NCBI RefSeq assembly: GCF_949628265.1
Contig: NC_088788.1
Span: 682,001 to 746,000, forward strand
Source: Cloeon dipterum
Taxonomy: Eukaryota > Arthropoda > Insecta > Ephemeroptera > Baetidae
Length of the DNA stretch: 64,000 nt
Direction: 5' to 3'
Under the pieces are notes generated by a model that was not told where the DNA came from, ran no database searches, and saw only the letters and a program-made list of their open reading frames with translations. The position numbers were made by a program, and so were the translations under genes. Within the stretch, counting starts at the first letter, position 1, and each line of letters opens with the position of its first letter. This document shows, one piece after another, positions 21,086 through 32,009 of the stretch.

Positions 21086-22185
21086 TCATAATGCATTCGA
21101 TTATGTTGTTATATATTTACATGCACAAGCACAATCCCTTAGATGACTTGCTTTAAAATCTAACCTAAATGCAATTTACATCTTTATACATAGTGTGGTT
21201 AGTAATCTTTGCTCTTTATCAAGATTTTTGCAATGCCTCCAAGTAATCATACAGAAACGATGCGGTGAAGCAGATGACGAAGATGTTCGGTTGCAAGGTT
21301 GGTCATGGTCACACCTAGCTCTGTTTGTCAGGTTCGTGTCCGACAAACAATATGTTGGGCATTCAGTTGGACATTCTGGTTAGTTCTCAAATAATTGTTT
21401 TACTTCTCAATTCGACTTGTTGAGCCTCATTTGGCAGAAAATCGGATGGCGCGTCTGCGGGAAGCAGGGAAATAATTTATTCCGCTGGCGTGGCAATATT
21501 TTTTCGCTTTCCAGACGCCGTCGGCTCATTTTTACATTCGCGAATGGAATCGGTCGATTTTTCAGAGCTCAGAATAACTGACTCACAATCAGAGCCGGCT
21601 CGTACCATCAAATTGGATTAAATGACCCAAGTGAAGGGCCTATGCCTAATTAATTCCAAGTGCATGCGAAGCAACACAACTTTATTTCTTTGGCGCCATT
21701 TATTCCTCTGCTAAAAGTCGCGACAAGTGCGGAATTACCAGGCTAACTTTTATGTCGCCCGCTCGCTGTGTTTCCTCACAAATACGTTCCCAATTTCCGA
21801 CTCTGGACACACGCAAGTATTTCTTTTTAATGGGGAAATAAATTAAATGGAAAGTAAGCCTCAACCGACCAATTATTTTCATACATTTCTGACCAAAAGT
21901 GTCCTTAAATTCAAATTTTCCAATTTTACGGGTCACGCCCTCTTTTTTTATAACAAAGTTAAGGAATTTCTTGGGTGAGAAAAATTAGTGTAACTTTTAT
22001 TTGTGAGAAGATACAAAGAAAACAGCACTTTATTTAGCTCTTGGAAGTTAACTTTCAGTGTGTTGAAGGATTTTGCGGGGAAATGCACAGTAATTCCTCT
22101 TTGATGAAGTTTTATTTTCTATTTAATTTTATTTTTATTACTAATAATCACTTTTTTGCTATTTTGTGTTTCGTTAAACGAGAAA
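21086..22185. other. No gene seen
   Basis: AT-rich spacer. A minus-strand CTGATTGTGAGT copy lies at 21592-21581 after GC-rich sequence GAGCCGGCT. The frame 21700-21936 (-) is unsupported. Confidence 0.35.
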
Positions 22186-22361
22186 AATAGTGTTCACAGG
22201 TGCCTCCTTCCTTTTTTCACATGGAGCAGCGATGCAGAGGAAGCTGCTGATATCCAAACTCCAGAAGGTGAGCCAGGGAAACCCTTTAAACTCAACTCGG
22301 CGCGTTTAAACAAAAGTGCTCTCCCGAAAAAGCGAAAGAAATACTCTCCAGTCGGAATATA
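22186..22361 (+). CDS. Possible exon, lysine-rich C-terminus
   Basis: After an acceptor-poor start, a frame reads EEAADIQTPEGEPGKPFKLN and ends PKKRKKYSPVGI with TAA at 22360-22362. PKKRKK resembles a monopartite nuclear localisation signal. Codon use is less AT-rich than its flanks. It may be a chance frame or decayed exon. Confidence 0.25.
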
Positions 22362-23390
22362 ATTATTCAGGCTGGCCTCGGTTCTGCTGCTGGCGCGGTT
22401 TCATTGTGGTTATTAATGCAAGACATTTTGTTACCATGAATATTTTAAAATTTTGACTCTGGCGGCCGGCGCGGCGGAGCCAGGCTGGCTCAGACCTCAA
22501 CGTAATATCGAACATTCATTTTTATTAAATTACTTTCTGGAATTTTTTTGTGCTGCGACCTTTTGAATTGTTTGCATTTTAAGTGAACGCCAGCCCACGA
22601 AAGCTGTTGGCTTTAATTCTAGCTGAGCTTGTGTATTATTAATCTGACGGTCAGTATTTTTATTAAATTTTACAAGATGACTTTTTTTGCTTTTCTGGAT
22701 TCTGTGCCAATTCCTTGTTTGAAATGTCGTGGCAGCCAAAGTAAGTCTAATAGTTAAAACAATATAGGGCCTTCCGAAATAGGCAAAGAGGGACACTCCT
22801 CAACGAATTTCTCAAGACTATGAAGTTAACCGCTTTGTGCCTTTGGATGACCAACCAACCTCCTGACGCCGGGCCAAGGCCCAGGCCAAACCAAACGAAA
22901 TATTGGGGGGAAAAAGAGCATTGAATAACTTATTAGGCGCCATATTGTTTGGTTTCGCAACTAGTAAATTATTGAAGGTATTTTTATTGAAGTAAGCGTC
23001 TACCAGCTTTGAGGTAAGTTTGAGGATAGAGAAGCGTTTCCAGCCCAGGGTTACCTCGTCAAAAATCAATGATTTGCATTATTTAACAAACGATTTCCTT
23101 CAAATCTAAAATTATTGCTATTTAGGGATACATTTAGAAGGTGAAGTTCGTTTCTTCAACGAATTTAATCGATTATTTTGTGTTCTGTCTTGTTTTAGCG
23201 GAGAAAGGAGAAAAAGAAGCGCAGCCGAAGGGAGGGAATAATCAGGAGGATGAAAATAATGCAGCGGTGTTTTACCTTGATTAATTAATTAATTACCTTA
23301 ATTAAGTGATGATCTAATCAAACCTCACTGTTCATTTGAAATGAACTGCAATTTTTTAAACGACTTTCTAAAAGTAGCTTTCATGCAACA
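22362..23390. other. Spacer with one exon-like piece
   Basis: GC-rich tracts at 22455-22500 (GGCGGCCGGCGCGGCGGAGC) resemble 23890-23935. After TTGTTTTAG at about 23191-23199 a short frame (GEKEAQPKGGNNQEDENN, about 23206-23281) could be an exon. There is no family match. Confidence 0.3.
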
Positions 23391-23394
23391 CTGA

Positions 23395-23560
23395 AAAGGA
23401 TTTCTCAAATATCAGCGGTATTTCGTTGAGCCAAAATAGATTTTCGCAGCTGTGACATGCGAGTAATCCAGTCGGAATATATTTACGTTATAGGCTTACG
23501 TTGCCTCTGCTTTAATTAATAATTGATGCTGAGCCAGGGGAAAATGGTAAGTTTGGAATC
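23395..23560 (+). repeat. Duplicated segment, copy 1 (partner 25195-25350)
   Basis: ATCnGCGGTATTTCGTTGA and CAGGGGAAAATGGTAAGTTT recur in order about 1.8 kb downstream (GGTATTTCGTTGACTCG near 25215, CAGGGGAAAATGGTAAGTTT at 25329-25348). The second box has a perfect donor GTAAGT. Confidence 0.6.
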
Positions 23561-25715
23561 GCTCTCTACACGCGATGCGTGCTCAAAATTCTGCTGACGC
23601 TCGTGATAACTAAAACTGAAACGACCTCTAATGGCGCGAAATACTAACTGTGTTCGGGATTAATCCGGAGAAATGGCGGTCTTTTGCGCAATGCAAAAAT
23701 TGCGAACCCTGGAGGTTTGACGCACAAATTTCTTCATGAAAGTTTGCATATTTTAAGGCTGTTTTCTTAGAGAACGGAAGGTATTTCTTCAATTTCTGGT
23801 TTGAAACTGAAGTTCGCAAAAGATCATTTCAAATATTTTCTCACGAAAAGTACCCATTTTTAAAATTTCAATTTTTTTGGGTCTTTGAAGCCGGCGGCTG
23901 CCCCTAAGTGACTCAAAATTTGACGGCCGGCCGAGACCTCTACATAGAATCGAATATTAATTATTGTAGGGAAATTATTTTGTTATTTTTTATGCGACCT
24001 AAATATCTATTTTGCATTGAATTCTTGGCTTTTATTTTTGAGCCATCAATTTTTCATATTGTTTTTTTACACTTTAAAATTTGTCTGCCATCGATTTAGT
24101 TCTTGGAAATGTTTAAGTAACTAGGTGTGGTAAGAATCGGAAATATTGCAAAGTAATATTTCAATCGGTGCCAGTTTTTGCAAAAACACTTGTTCATTTC
24201 TTATACACATTTAATCTTGAAGAATAAGTTTTCTTCTGGAGCCAATCACTATATATTTTAACACCCCTATCCAATATGTTCAATTGTTGGCGTGACGCTG
24301 TTTGCTTCAAATCTTGGTCAGCTTTGTGTTTCTTACGGAACCATATCTGAATTATTTACTGGAATATTCAAAACATAAGAAAACAAACAATCTAATGGTC
24401 ATATACTTTATTTATTTAAAAAAAGTATTTTCCTTTCTGGATTCAGTGCCAATGTGAATGAGTTCTTCTGCTCTGTTTTCAGTGTTCGTGCTAGTGGAGT
24501 TTCAAGTTTACGCCCGGACTACATGGTATGTATTTCTGATCATCTCAACAAAGCCCTCGCGGGTGGCAGAGCAGTGCGCTTTTTTTTGCTAATTTACGCC
24601 ATATAAAGGCGAGTTGGCCTGAGATTTGAAGGTAAATTAGGGCAAGGAGCTGGGATTTGTTCATTTTGGACCAGCTGGCATGAAAATTAAATCCGAAATC
24701 TTTGCACACTACTCTAAAACGCTACCAAAGCGCGTTAAACTTTCTTAAAAATTCATTTTTAGCCAGTGTTGCCGCTTGGCTGAAAGGAATAGGTCGAAAG
24801 CCGTCTCGGCAGCAGCTTTTGTTACTTAAACCAATCATTTCCTTGTAGTGAACGGAATAAGTCTTCATTTTATTTAAAATTTCATTTTTTGGTGTAAGTA
24901 TTTTAGTTGCATTATGTAATCATATGTGTACGTTTTTGCATAAACTTTGCAGCTGCGTGTTAATAAATTTAAATCTTCAGCAATCGCTAGCTGGCAACAG
25001 TGATTTTGCCAGTAATATGAATCAATCCTAAATGAACGGAGCCTTGCAGTCACGGCGAAGTAAGTTATTTTTGCACAGGTTTATTAATTAGATCTTAAAA
25101 ATCTGTATAGAAATGCATACGCTGCTCCATGGTGTTTGCATTCGTCTGTGCAGCATGGGATTTATCGCAAAATATGGAAATTATACTAAGGACATGGGAT
25201 TCCTCAATTATCGGCGGTATTTCGTTGACTCGAAACAAATTTCCCTAATTTCCGCGGATTAAACAATAATAGAATAATTATTATTTTTGGCGTCTGTAAT
25301 TATTAACTCCATTTGCTGCGGTGTGCAGCAGGGGAAAATGGTAAGTTTGGCAATATTCTACGCTCGCTACTCAATCATCATCAGGCACAATCTGCTTGTT
25401 TTGCGTCTGCTGCTGGCGCATTACTGGAATACTTCTCTTTGCTCACTATTACTCCTGCGTCTGCGGTTTCTCGCACTAATTTCTTAAGAAAATTGCATTT
25501 TTTCCAAAGAGTTCTCTTGGATTGGAAGGTGAAGGAAAGACGGTTTCCTTCAATTACTATAACGTTCCTGAAAGTTGCTGCCAATTTGTATTCTTTCTAG
25601 AAATATGCACTATCAATTTAAATCCTTATTTTGGTTTTGGAATCGATTCAAGGTAAGAATTAAAAAAACTGCATTGTGTTGCCTGCAGTAAGCAGTTTCG
25701 TCCGTCAATTGTTAC
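23561..25715. other. Spacer with duplicated modules
   Basis: Holds copy 2 of the 19601 module (24433-24535), copy 3 of the 20526 module (24830-25010) and copy 2 of the 23395 module. The frames at 25287-25600 have no identifiable domain. Confidence 0.35.
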
Positions 25716-26890
25716 GTAACAAGAATTTTTGCTATGCTGCTCGTTTGCCTAAATTGCCACAATTATTTTGTCTGCTTCCCAGGTAGAACGTGACTGCTGG
25801 CTGCTGTGCGGTTGTGGTCGCGAATTGCGACTAGGCTTTGTGCAAGCGACTATGCCAACGCCGACTTGCAACAGCGTTCCACTGCATTCTTCACTCGTCT
25901 GCTCATGGGTGAGAGCACAACACCTCGTATTTCTATTAGATTCACTTGACCAAGAATTCATTTTTTTCCCACTCGCAGCATCATATATGGCGCAGGCGGT
26001 CGAGATGATGTGCGATTCGGAGACTAGTAGGCGCCGCCGCTTTTTCTGGGCGCCGAGAAGAAAAACCGGAGGCGCGAGGCCTTCCCCCTGCTGCCTGCTG
26101 CAAGCTCGACCACGTCCCTCAGGACTCTCGGTGAGTTTTTATTACTGCTCTGAGCATAAATAGCATTAATTGATAAGTTACCATGTTCAGAATCCTGCGA
26201 GCCAGCAAGCGCGGTCGCCACGTGTTCTCAAAATTCACGCCTGGCGCCTGCTGCCTACCTGAGCCTGCGCTTTGAAGACGAGTTGCGCCGTCAGCTCAGA
26301 ATTCGACCTTCAGAGTCCCTTGCGTCAGCCGTGTCGCGGACACCCTCTTTGGCCAGCCCTGCATCATCCGCATCTCACGTAGCCATCCCTCGTCGGCCCT
26401 CAGCCTGCATCCCGATCTGGATAGCGTCCTGAGCAAGGAGCCAAAAGGTAAATTTGGACAAACTCCATATGTTAAATTTTAAATTGGTCAAACTCAGGTT
26501 TTCTCCGTAAAATTGACGGGGAAAATGCTGAGGTGTAAACGCTTGGAGAAGGCCCACCAGGAAAAGGAGGCGTTGGCCAAGCCGGCGAAGGAGTTTGCCA
26601 GGCAGAACAACGCCCTGGAAAAGGAACTCGATGAGAGAAAGTGAGTGCTCAGCATGACATGAAAATTTTAAACTCATTTGTTCTCTTTTTCCGCCCTTTA
26701 GCCAGCCCTGCGCCATCCGTATCACGTAGCCGCCCCTCGTCGGCCCCCAACCTGCATCACGACCCCCGCCGCCACTCTCCAGCCACTTGGGACGCGCGTC
26801 TGCTGCTCCAGTTCCCTTTTTTAGGGAATCCTTCAAATTGTCCTCCCCGACTTGGCGGACCTGCAAGACTATTGTATAAGAGACGGCGTT
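25716..26890 (+). repeat. Inverted duplication, left copy
   Basis: AACAAGAATTTTTGCTATG at 25716, the GC-rich piece 25792-25850, the exon-like piece 25978-26132 and the 95-bp block at 26701-26795 appear in the same order and opposite orientation at 29675-28740. The pieces sit between TTCCCAG-like acceptors and GTGAGTTTTT donors, so they look like exons. A further copy of the block at 26701 lies at 26353-26415. Frames do not join cleanly, so I treat this as duplicated, probably decaying, gene sequence. Confidence 0.7.
26498..26640 (+). CDS. Coiled-coil coding exon
   Basis: Bounded by AACTCAG acceptor (26491-26497) and AAA|GTGAGT donor (after 26640), the frame is open throughout and reads KMLRCKRLEKAHQEKEALAK and then AKEFARQNNALEKELDERK. 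The heptad-like spacing of L, A and E/K residues predicts a coiled coil. It is the best exon candidate in the duplicated area. The preceding exon-like piece (ending KEPK at 26447) does not join in frame, so the gene may be decayed or another exon lies between. I do not recognise the parent protein. Confidence 0.45.
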
Positions 26891-27237
26891 GAAGCTGAAC
26901 CGTGAAGCGTACATCATGTAATGCTCGGCGCAGGCCTTCAATGGCAGTGCCGCAGCGCCGGAAAAAGGAAAAGGCCGCTATGTCCCCGAAATACTCTATT
27001 TTGTGTTTTTAAACTATTTAATTGTTTGTTACTCGAATAAATATATTCATCTTTGTTAAATTTGTACGGTATATTCAAGAATAAACCGATATTACGCAAT
27101 ACTGGATAGCATTTGATTTTTACCGCCACAACCACACTAATGATGGAAGCCTGTCTGGCATTCAGCACCAAAATGAACCGCCCATTCGCGTATAAATCTA
27201 GCGTGGAGTAAGCACGTGACAAAAAGAGACAATTCTT
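26891..27237. other. Spacer inside the inverted duplication
   Basis: AT-rich, no gene recognised. A minus frame of 100 codons (26938-27240) lacks features. Confidence 0.3.
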
Positions 27238-27240
27238 CAC

Positions 27241-27671
27241 TCTGATACCTCCTATTGTCTCCTGCTGGCTGGATACAAAATGGTCAATTTTTGACGTAAT
27301 ACGTAGCTTCTGCTCTCTGCGTGAGCGTTAAAATCGCGTTTTAGTACTGGGTTCGCATGCGGCTAGAGGAGGTACGCAGAATTGACCATTTGATACCTTC
27401 TACCGTCTCCTGCAGAGTGGATACAAAATGCTCAATTTTTAGCAGCTCTTAGACGCTAGAGGCAGGCAAGAGGAACAGTGAAAATCGGGCTTTTTGTACG
27501 CGGCCAGCATGAGACGGTAGGAGGCATCAAAAGGAGGATTTTCTGTACCTCCTTTTGTTTCCTGCTAGCCTGATACTAATGAGCCATTTTCAACGCTATT
27601 TTAGCTGCTCTTCCTTTCTAAATACGGGCTCTCGGTATTAGGACAACAGGCTACAGTAGGAGGTCTCTTTA
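27241..27671 (+). repeat. Three tandem units of about 150 bp, each a foldback
   Basis: Units begin at 27241, 27391 and 27545 with GATACC/GTACC TCCTAnTGTCTCCTGC-like sequence, followed by GGATACAAAATGnTCAATTTTT (weaker in unit 3). Units 2 and 3 end with the complementary GAGACGGTAGGAGG-like box. Tandem foldbacks of this kind may be nested insertions of one small element. Confidence 0.7.
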
Positions 27672-28220
27672 TCCCGAATTCTATGCCACCTGTTGCCAGA
27701 GCCAAATACTATGCCAGGCTTAGTAAACAAGGCGATTTTCTTACTCTACTCGATCAGCTGTTTTGCTCAATGAATCCTCTGGAAACGATTGTTAGTAAAA
27801 CGAGTAATTCATGTCAGCTTTTGATGAATTTTATTAGCAAAGAAACGAAATTACAGGGTTTTTGAGAACATGGCAACTGCTTGCTGCCACGCAGGATTCT
27901 CAGTCATCACATCGGCGCCGCTGATGCCCAGTCCCCCAGCGGCGCCTTCTAGTCACAGAATCTGGTGCTCGGCCTTGTGCAGCTCGTCCGCGTCGTCTCG
28001 ACAGTCTCCGCCATGATGCTGCGACTGGGAAAATAATAACAATAAGAGGATTTGTGAATGAATAAACCTGATTATTTCATGCACGATTTAAGTGAGTGAG
28101 CTGAAGCAGTGGTTTGAATATTAGGCGTGCTCGCTGCTGCCGAACGAGGGCTCCAAGCCGGACCAGCTGAGCTCGCGGCTGGCTGGCGCGCTGTCTCGAC
28201 TTGAACCAGGACAAACTCAC
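27672..28220. other. Exon-like debris, minus strand
   Basis: TTTTCCCAGTCGCAGCATCAT on the minus strand, starting near 28028, resembles the exon starts at 25970 (+) and 29420 (-), making a third copy of that cassette. Minus frames following it contain stops. No intact gene. Confidence 0.4.
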
Positions 28221-28438
28221 ACCTCTTTAAGATATCCCTCCGCGGCTGCGCCTGGAGGGCTCGCCGCGAGGAGCGAGTCCTTCTTTGTTCTATTTCTCGC
28301 CAGGGCCGGCCGGACGTTTTGTCGTCGACTAGCTGCTGTTTGGGCTTGCCGTTTCTCGTCGTCGCCCGACTGGTCCGACTCGTCGTTGTCCTGCGGCTTT
28401 TTGTTCTTTGGCTTGCCGTCGCGGCCCCCTGGCAACAA
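28221..28438 (-). CDS. Candidate charged, low-complexity exon
   Basis: Minus-strand piece between acceptor TTGTTGCCAG and donor GTGAGT with one open frame of about 72 codons. It starts GRDGKPKNKKPQDNDESDQS and ends AAAEGYLKE. The first half is rich in K, D, S and Q, the second in A and R, suggesting a disordered nuclear protein segment. It begins in phase 1 and ends after two codon bases. Neighbouring exons of the same gene are not identified. It lies between the arms of the 25.7/29.7 kb inverted duplication. Confidence 0.4.
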
Positions 28439-28689
28439 ATAATAACACAATAAATAAGTGATTAAAGAATAAGCAAATTTTATGAAGATGAATATTCGAA
28501 AGGAGAAAAGGACGCGAGAATGTTGATTGGGCAGCAGTGGCAGCATTTATTACAATAAAAGGGTCGAAGATGCTGTCCTTGAAGCAGCCAAACTCGCCAC
28601 ACCGCAGTAAAAGAGGTTAAGAACTCAGATTAAAAGAGCAAACCTGCTGGAAGTTGGTCCAATTGCACGTTTGTCTATTCCTGAAACGC

Positions 28690-29675
28690 TTCAAAAGGCT
28701 CGTCTTTGCTTTCCGAACCGCAGCTGCAGTTTCGCAACAAGTCCAAAGCCGAACTGGACGAGCAGACGCGTTCCAAGTGGCTGGAGAGTGGCGGCGGGGG
28801 TCGTGATGCAGGCTGGGGGCCAACGAGGGTCGGCTACGTGATGCGGATGGCGCAGGGCTGGCTCAAGGGCGGCCGCGGCCTCGACACGGCTGACGCAGGC
28901 GACTCAAGAGACCAAATTCGAGCTGACGGCGCACCTCATCTTCGACGCCAAGGCTCTCAGGTAGGCACCATCCGCGCCAGGTGTTTATTTTTAGAAAACA
29001 TGGCAACCGCGCTGAATTCTGAACATTGTCACTCATCAATTAACGCTACATGCGCACAGTAATAGCAATAAAAACTCACCAAGAGTGCCCGAGGGACGTG
29101 GTCGAGCTTGTGGCGGCCGAGGGAAGGCCTCGCGTCGCCGGATGGCCGCTTGAGGAGGCCCTCGTAGGAGTCGGCGTCGAGTCCTTTCAATTGGCGTTGA
29201 GCACGATCAAGTCTCAGATGAAGCACAGGGTTTTGGCTCGTGCCGGCGCCAGGTGGTTGCTCGTACAGCAGGCTGGCTCCGCGCAAGGGCAACCCAGACA
29301 TGAGGGCCGTGGGGAGGACATGAGCGCGTCGTCACCTCCGCGCCCAGACAAAGCGGCGGCGCCTGCAAGTCTCCGAATCGCGTACCATCTCGACCTTCTG
29401 CGCCATATGCTGCTGCCACTGGGAAAAAATGAATAAAATAAATTCTTGGTCAAGTAAATCAAATAAAAATACGAGGAGGTTTTGTGTAAGAACCATGACT
29501 CACCAATAAACAGACGAGTGCGGAATGCAGTTGCAAGTCTGTGTTGGCGGTCACTTGTACAAAGCCTAGTCGCAATTCGCGACCACAACCGCACAGCAGC
29601 CAGCAGTCACGTTCTACCTGGGAAGCAGACAAAATAAGTGTGTCAATTTAGGCAAACATAGCAAAAATTCTTGTT
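28690..29675 (-). repeat. Inverted duplication, right copy
   Basis: Reverse-complement partner of 25716-26890. The copy at 29418-29083 (minus) lies between a TTTTCCCAG acceptor and a GTGAGTTTTT donor and is longer than the left copy by an insert of roughly 190 bp, which contains an open frame LPLRGASLLYEQPPGAG. The 28740-28880 block matches 26701-26795. Frames differ between copies, so at least one is broken. Confidence 0.7.
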
Positions 29676-30913
29676 GTATAATTGAAGGATGAAAGAAAGT
29701 GAAGTTGGCGGGTGCAGCAGTCACAATCACTGCACGCACTGGCTCAAGAATTTACGCTCAAATAACATGCTCGCAAGCGATCTGATTGAACTCGGCGCAC
29801 GCACACATGCTACAATTATCACCCCAAATTCGTTAATCCATCTGCAGCCGTCGGCCGCCTCGGAAGCCATGAGTCTACCATGCACTCTTACAAGGCGATC
29901 AGGCGATGCGACCAAGGCAGGCAGCCTGGCATCAAGAGGGGAAATGGTAGCGGCGAGCGGCGACCGCAGCTACGATCTCCACTCCTTCCCATCTTGCTGT
30001 TGTTTCGCTTCTCATTCCTCTCACTCTTTCATTGGATTTGTCGCCCGCGCCCCTCTATTCGTCAGGTTCGCGTGTTTGCACAGTCTCTCTTCTCGCCAAT
30101 TTGGCAGCAGCATGGAATTCGTTGCTGATAAAACTGGCGGAAAAATTAAATTCTAGCATCGCTGGAGAGAGCAGAGAATGCGATGGGATGGGAGCAACGC
30201 CACACATTTCAGCATAAAATAATATACTTTATCTTGGCTGCAGTCTTTTATAACAATCGCATTATCAAATTAATTGTACTGTTATGATTGCCGTCTCGTC
30301 TATACTTACCGCACGCTCTACAGGCGTTGCATGGGTGTGGGTCGCATTTTAATGGCATTTTTTTTCGATATAAAATTTTAGTTCCATTCACTTGTGCAAT
30401 ATTAAATTCCAGTTTTAGTCAGTTAATAATTATAGCATCTTCTGATAATTATATTTTGGCGACTGTTTCTTAATCCCAAAACATTAAAACCTTTTCGAAT
30501 GACGGACACATTTTTAAATTAACATAATAATTGTTTTAATCTCATTCAACTTGCGTAATATCCTCCCATTTAAAAAAAAATCAGCTAATGATTGTAAGCA
30601 CCTATACGCCCGTTCCGCCTATTTCTAACATTGTTCAATGATCTGCGTAAATTAAGTGCTTATAGTTAAATTCAGTCGACTCGTCAATAACGCGCCAAGG
30701 GGAAGGTGCGAACAAAAGCTGCGGCTGCCGCGGCTTTTTTTGCCTTTTTTTATTCAGCTCAGTGGCGGCAGGGGCAGAGAAATAAATCTTTTTAAGCAGG
30801 TCCGCGCCGCTTTAATGATAGCAAAAAAAAAAACCAGCAAAATCCGCTCTGCACTGCTACCAGCGAAGACTTGGATGAGAAGATCCGCCGCTACGCCGAA
30901 TTACTCTCACCAT
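29676..30913. other. No supported gene
   Basis: A 155-codon frame (29689-30156, +) is serine/alanine-rich with no domain or splice support. A frame ending near 30958 contains SEDLDEKIRRYAELLSPL (about 30864-30917), helical in character, in a GC-richer patch; it could be a coiled-coil exon remnant. Confidence 0.3.
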
Positions 30914-31115
30914 TAGCAACTCAAAATCGGCGCCTGTTCTCGGCGCCGCCCGCTCTCTGGTACATTGTTATCACGCTGCATTAAGGCTGATTCAATTAAA
31001 TCAATAAAAAAAATATTTCCTGAGAGTTCAATTGTTATTTTTAATTTAAAAAAACCGCTTATATATTTATATACCATTGCACTGTTTTTTTTTTTTAAAT
31101 GCTGGTTTTTGGAAA
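30914..31115 (+). repeat. Dispersed repeat, copy 2 (partner 18981-19115)
   Basis: Same ordered blocks as copy 1; GGCGCC/CGCTCTCTGGTnC and TTAAGGCTGATTCAA are conserved. The copies lie about 12 kb apart in direct orientation. Confidence 0.7.
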
Positions 31116-31830
31116 CTCTGGTTTTCAACTGCAACGAGTTTGGTTTAAAACGCTATAGGACTGCGCAATTCAGCGGGATTAAAACTTAGATTTCAAGCGC
31201 TTGAAGATCGATTAAACGGTCTACAACTGCGCGATTTAGGTCAGTTAAATTTCGATTTAACGAGCTAAAACTTCTCTTGATGAATTTTAGAGCTCGTTCA
31301 AGCGCTCCAGAAGTTCAATTTCACGCAATAAAACTTTAATTTAACGCGCTAGAACTTTGATTTAGGTAGATAACACTTTGATATAACGAGCTAAAATCAC
31401 TATTATTCCTATTTTTGGTCACTATCATTAAAAATTTAGTAAATCTATGATAAAAATACATTTTGGAAAGAGAGCGCAAATTTGTAGAAACAGAAGGTTT
31501 TTTAAAATGCAGGAAAATGCTGGTTTGGCGAAAAATAGCTAGAATTTCGTTTACAGCCTCTAGAAATTCGATAGCACGTGATAAAACTTTGATTTAACGC
31601 GCAAAATGTTTTTTGGCTTGCCTGAAGTTCAATTTAACGCGCTAGAAATTCAATTCAATTAGCAAGGAGCTCCTTTTCACGCACTTGTTCAATTATGCCA
31701 TTCTGCCCTGATCAAGATGGATTTTGTCCTAACAAAAATCATGAAAATAATCTTACACATCTCCGAGAACAAAAATTTCAAGCCGCCCACGCAATTATTT
31801 CAGTCTATAGCCACAGTTAAACACTCACCT
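31116..31830. other. AT-rich spacer with TTTAACGCGC motifs
   Basis: Variants of TTCAATTTAACGCGCTAGAA and CTTTGATTTAACG recur at about 31230-31400 and 31570-31660, a degenerate short-period repeat. No gene is seen. Confidence 0.45.
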
Positions 31831-31835
31831 TTCAG

Positions 31836-31956
31836 ACGTTGCTGGAGGTGGTGGTTGGGTCCGTCGTCTTTCCGGCCAGACTGCATGGCGGCCGACAAGC
31901 CTCGATCGATCCAGGGGCCGCGGTGTAGTTGGTCACGCTCATCGTGCTCCAAAGCT
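31836..31956 (-). pseudogene. Exon-like piece of an unrecognised minus-strand gene
   Basis: Between acceptor TGCCAAACAG and donor GTGAGTG on the minus strand, one frame is open and begins LEHDERDQLHRGPWIDRG. GC-rich, hydrophilic, no family recognised. It lies with other minus-strand pieces up to 33.5 kb whose frames are interrupted, so I treat it as debris of a gene in decay. Confidence 0.3.
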
Positions 31957-32009
31957 GTTTGGCAAAACAGTCTCATTTAGAATGAATGGCCAGGGAAGAA
32001 AAGGTGGAG

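Noticed and set aside
29689..30156. 155-codon frame, plus strand
   Set aside because: Serine/alanine/histidine-rich with no recognised domain, no splice context and competing frames.
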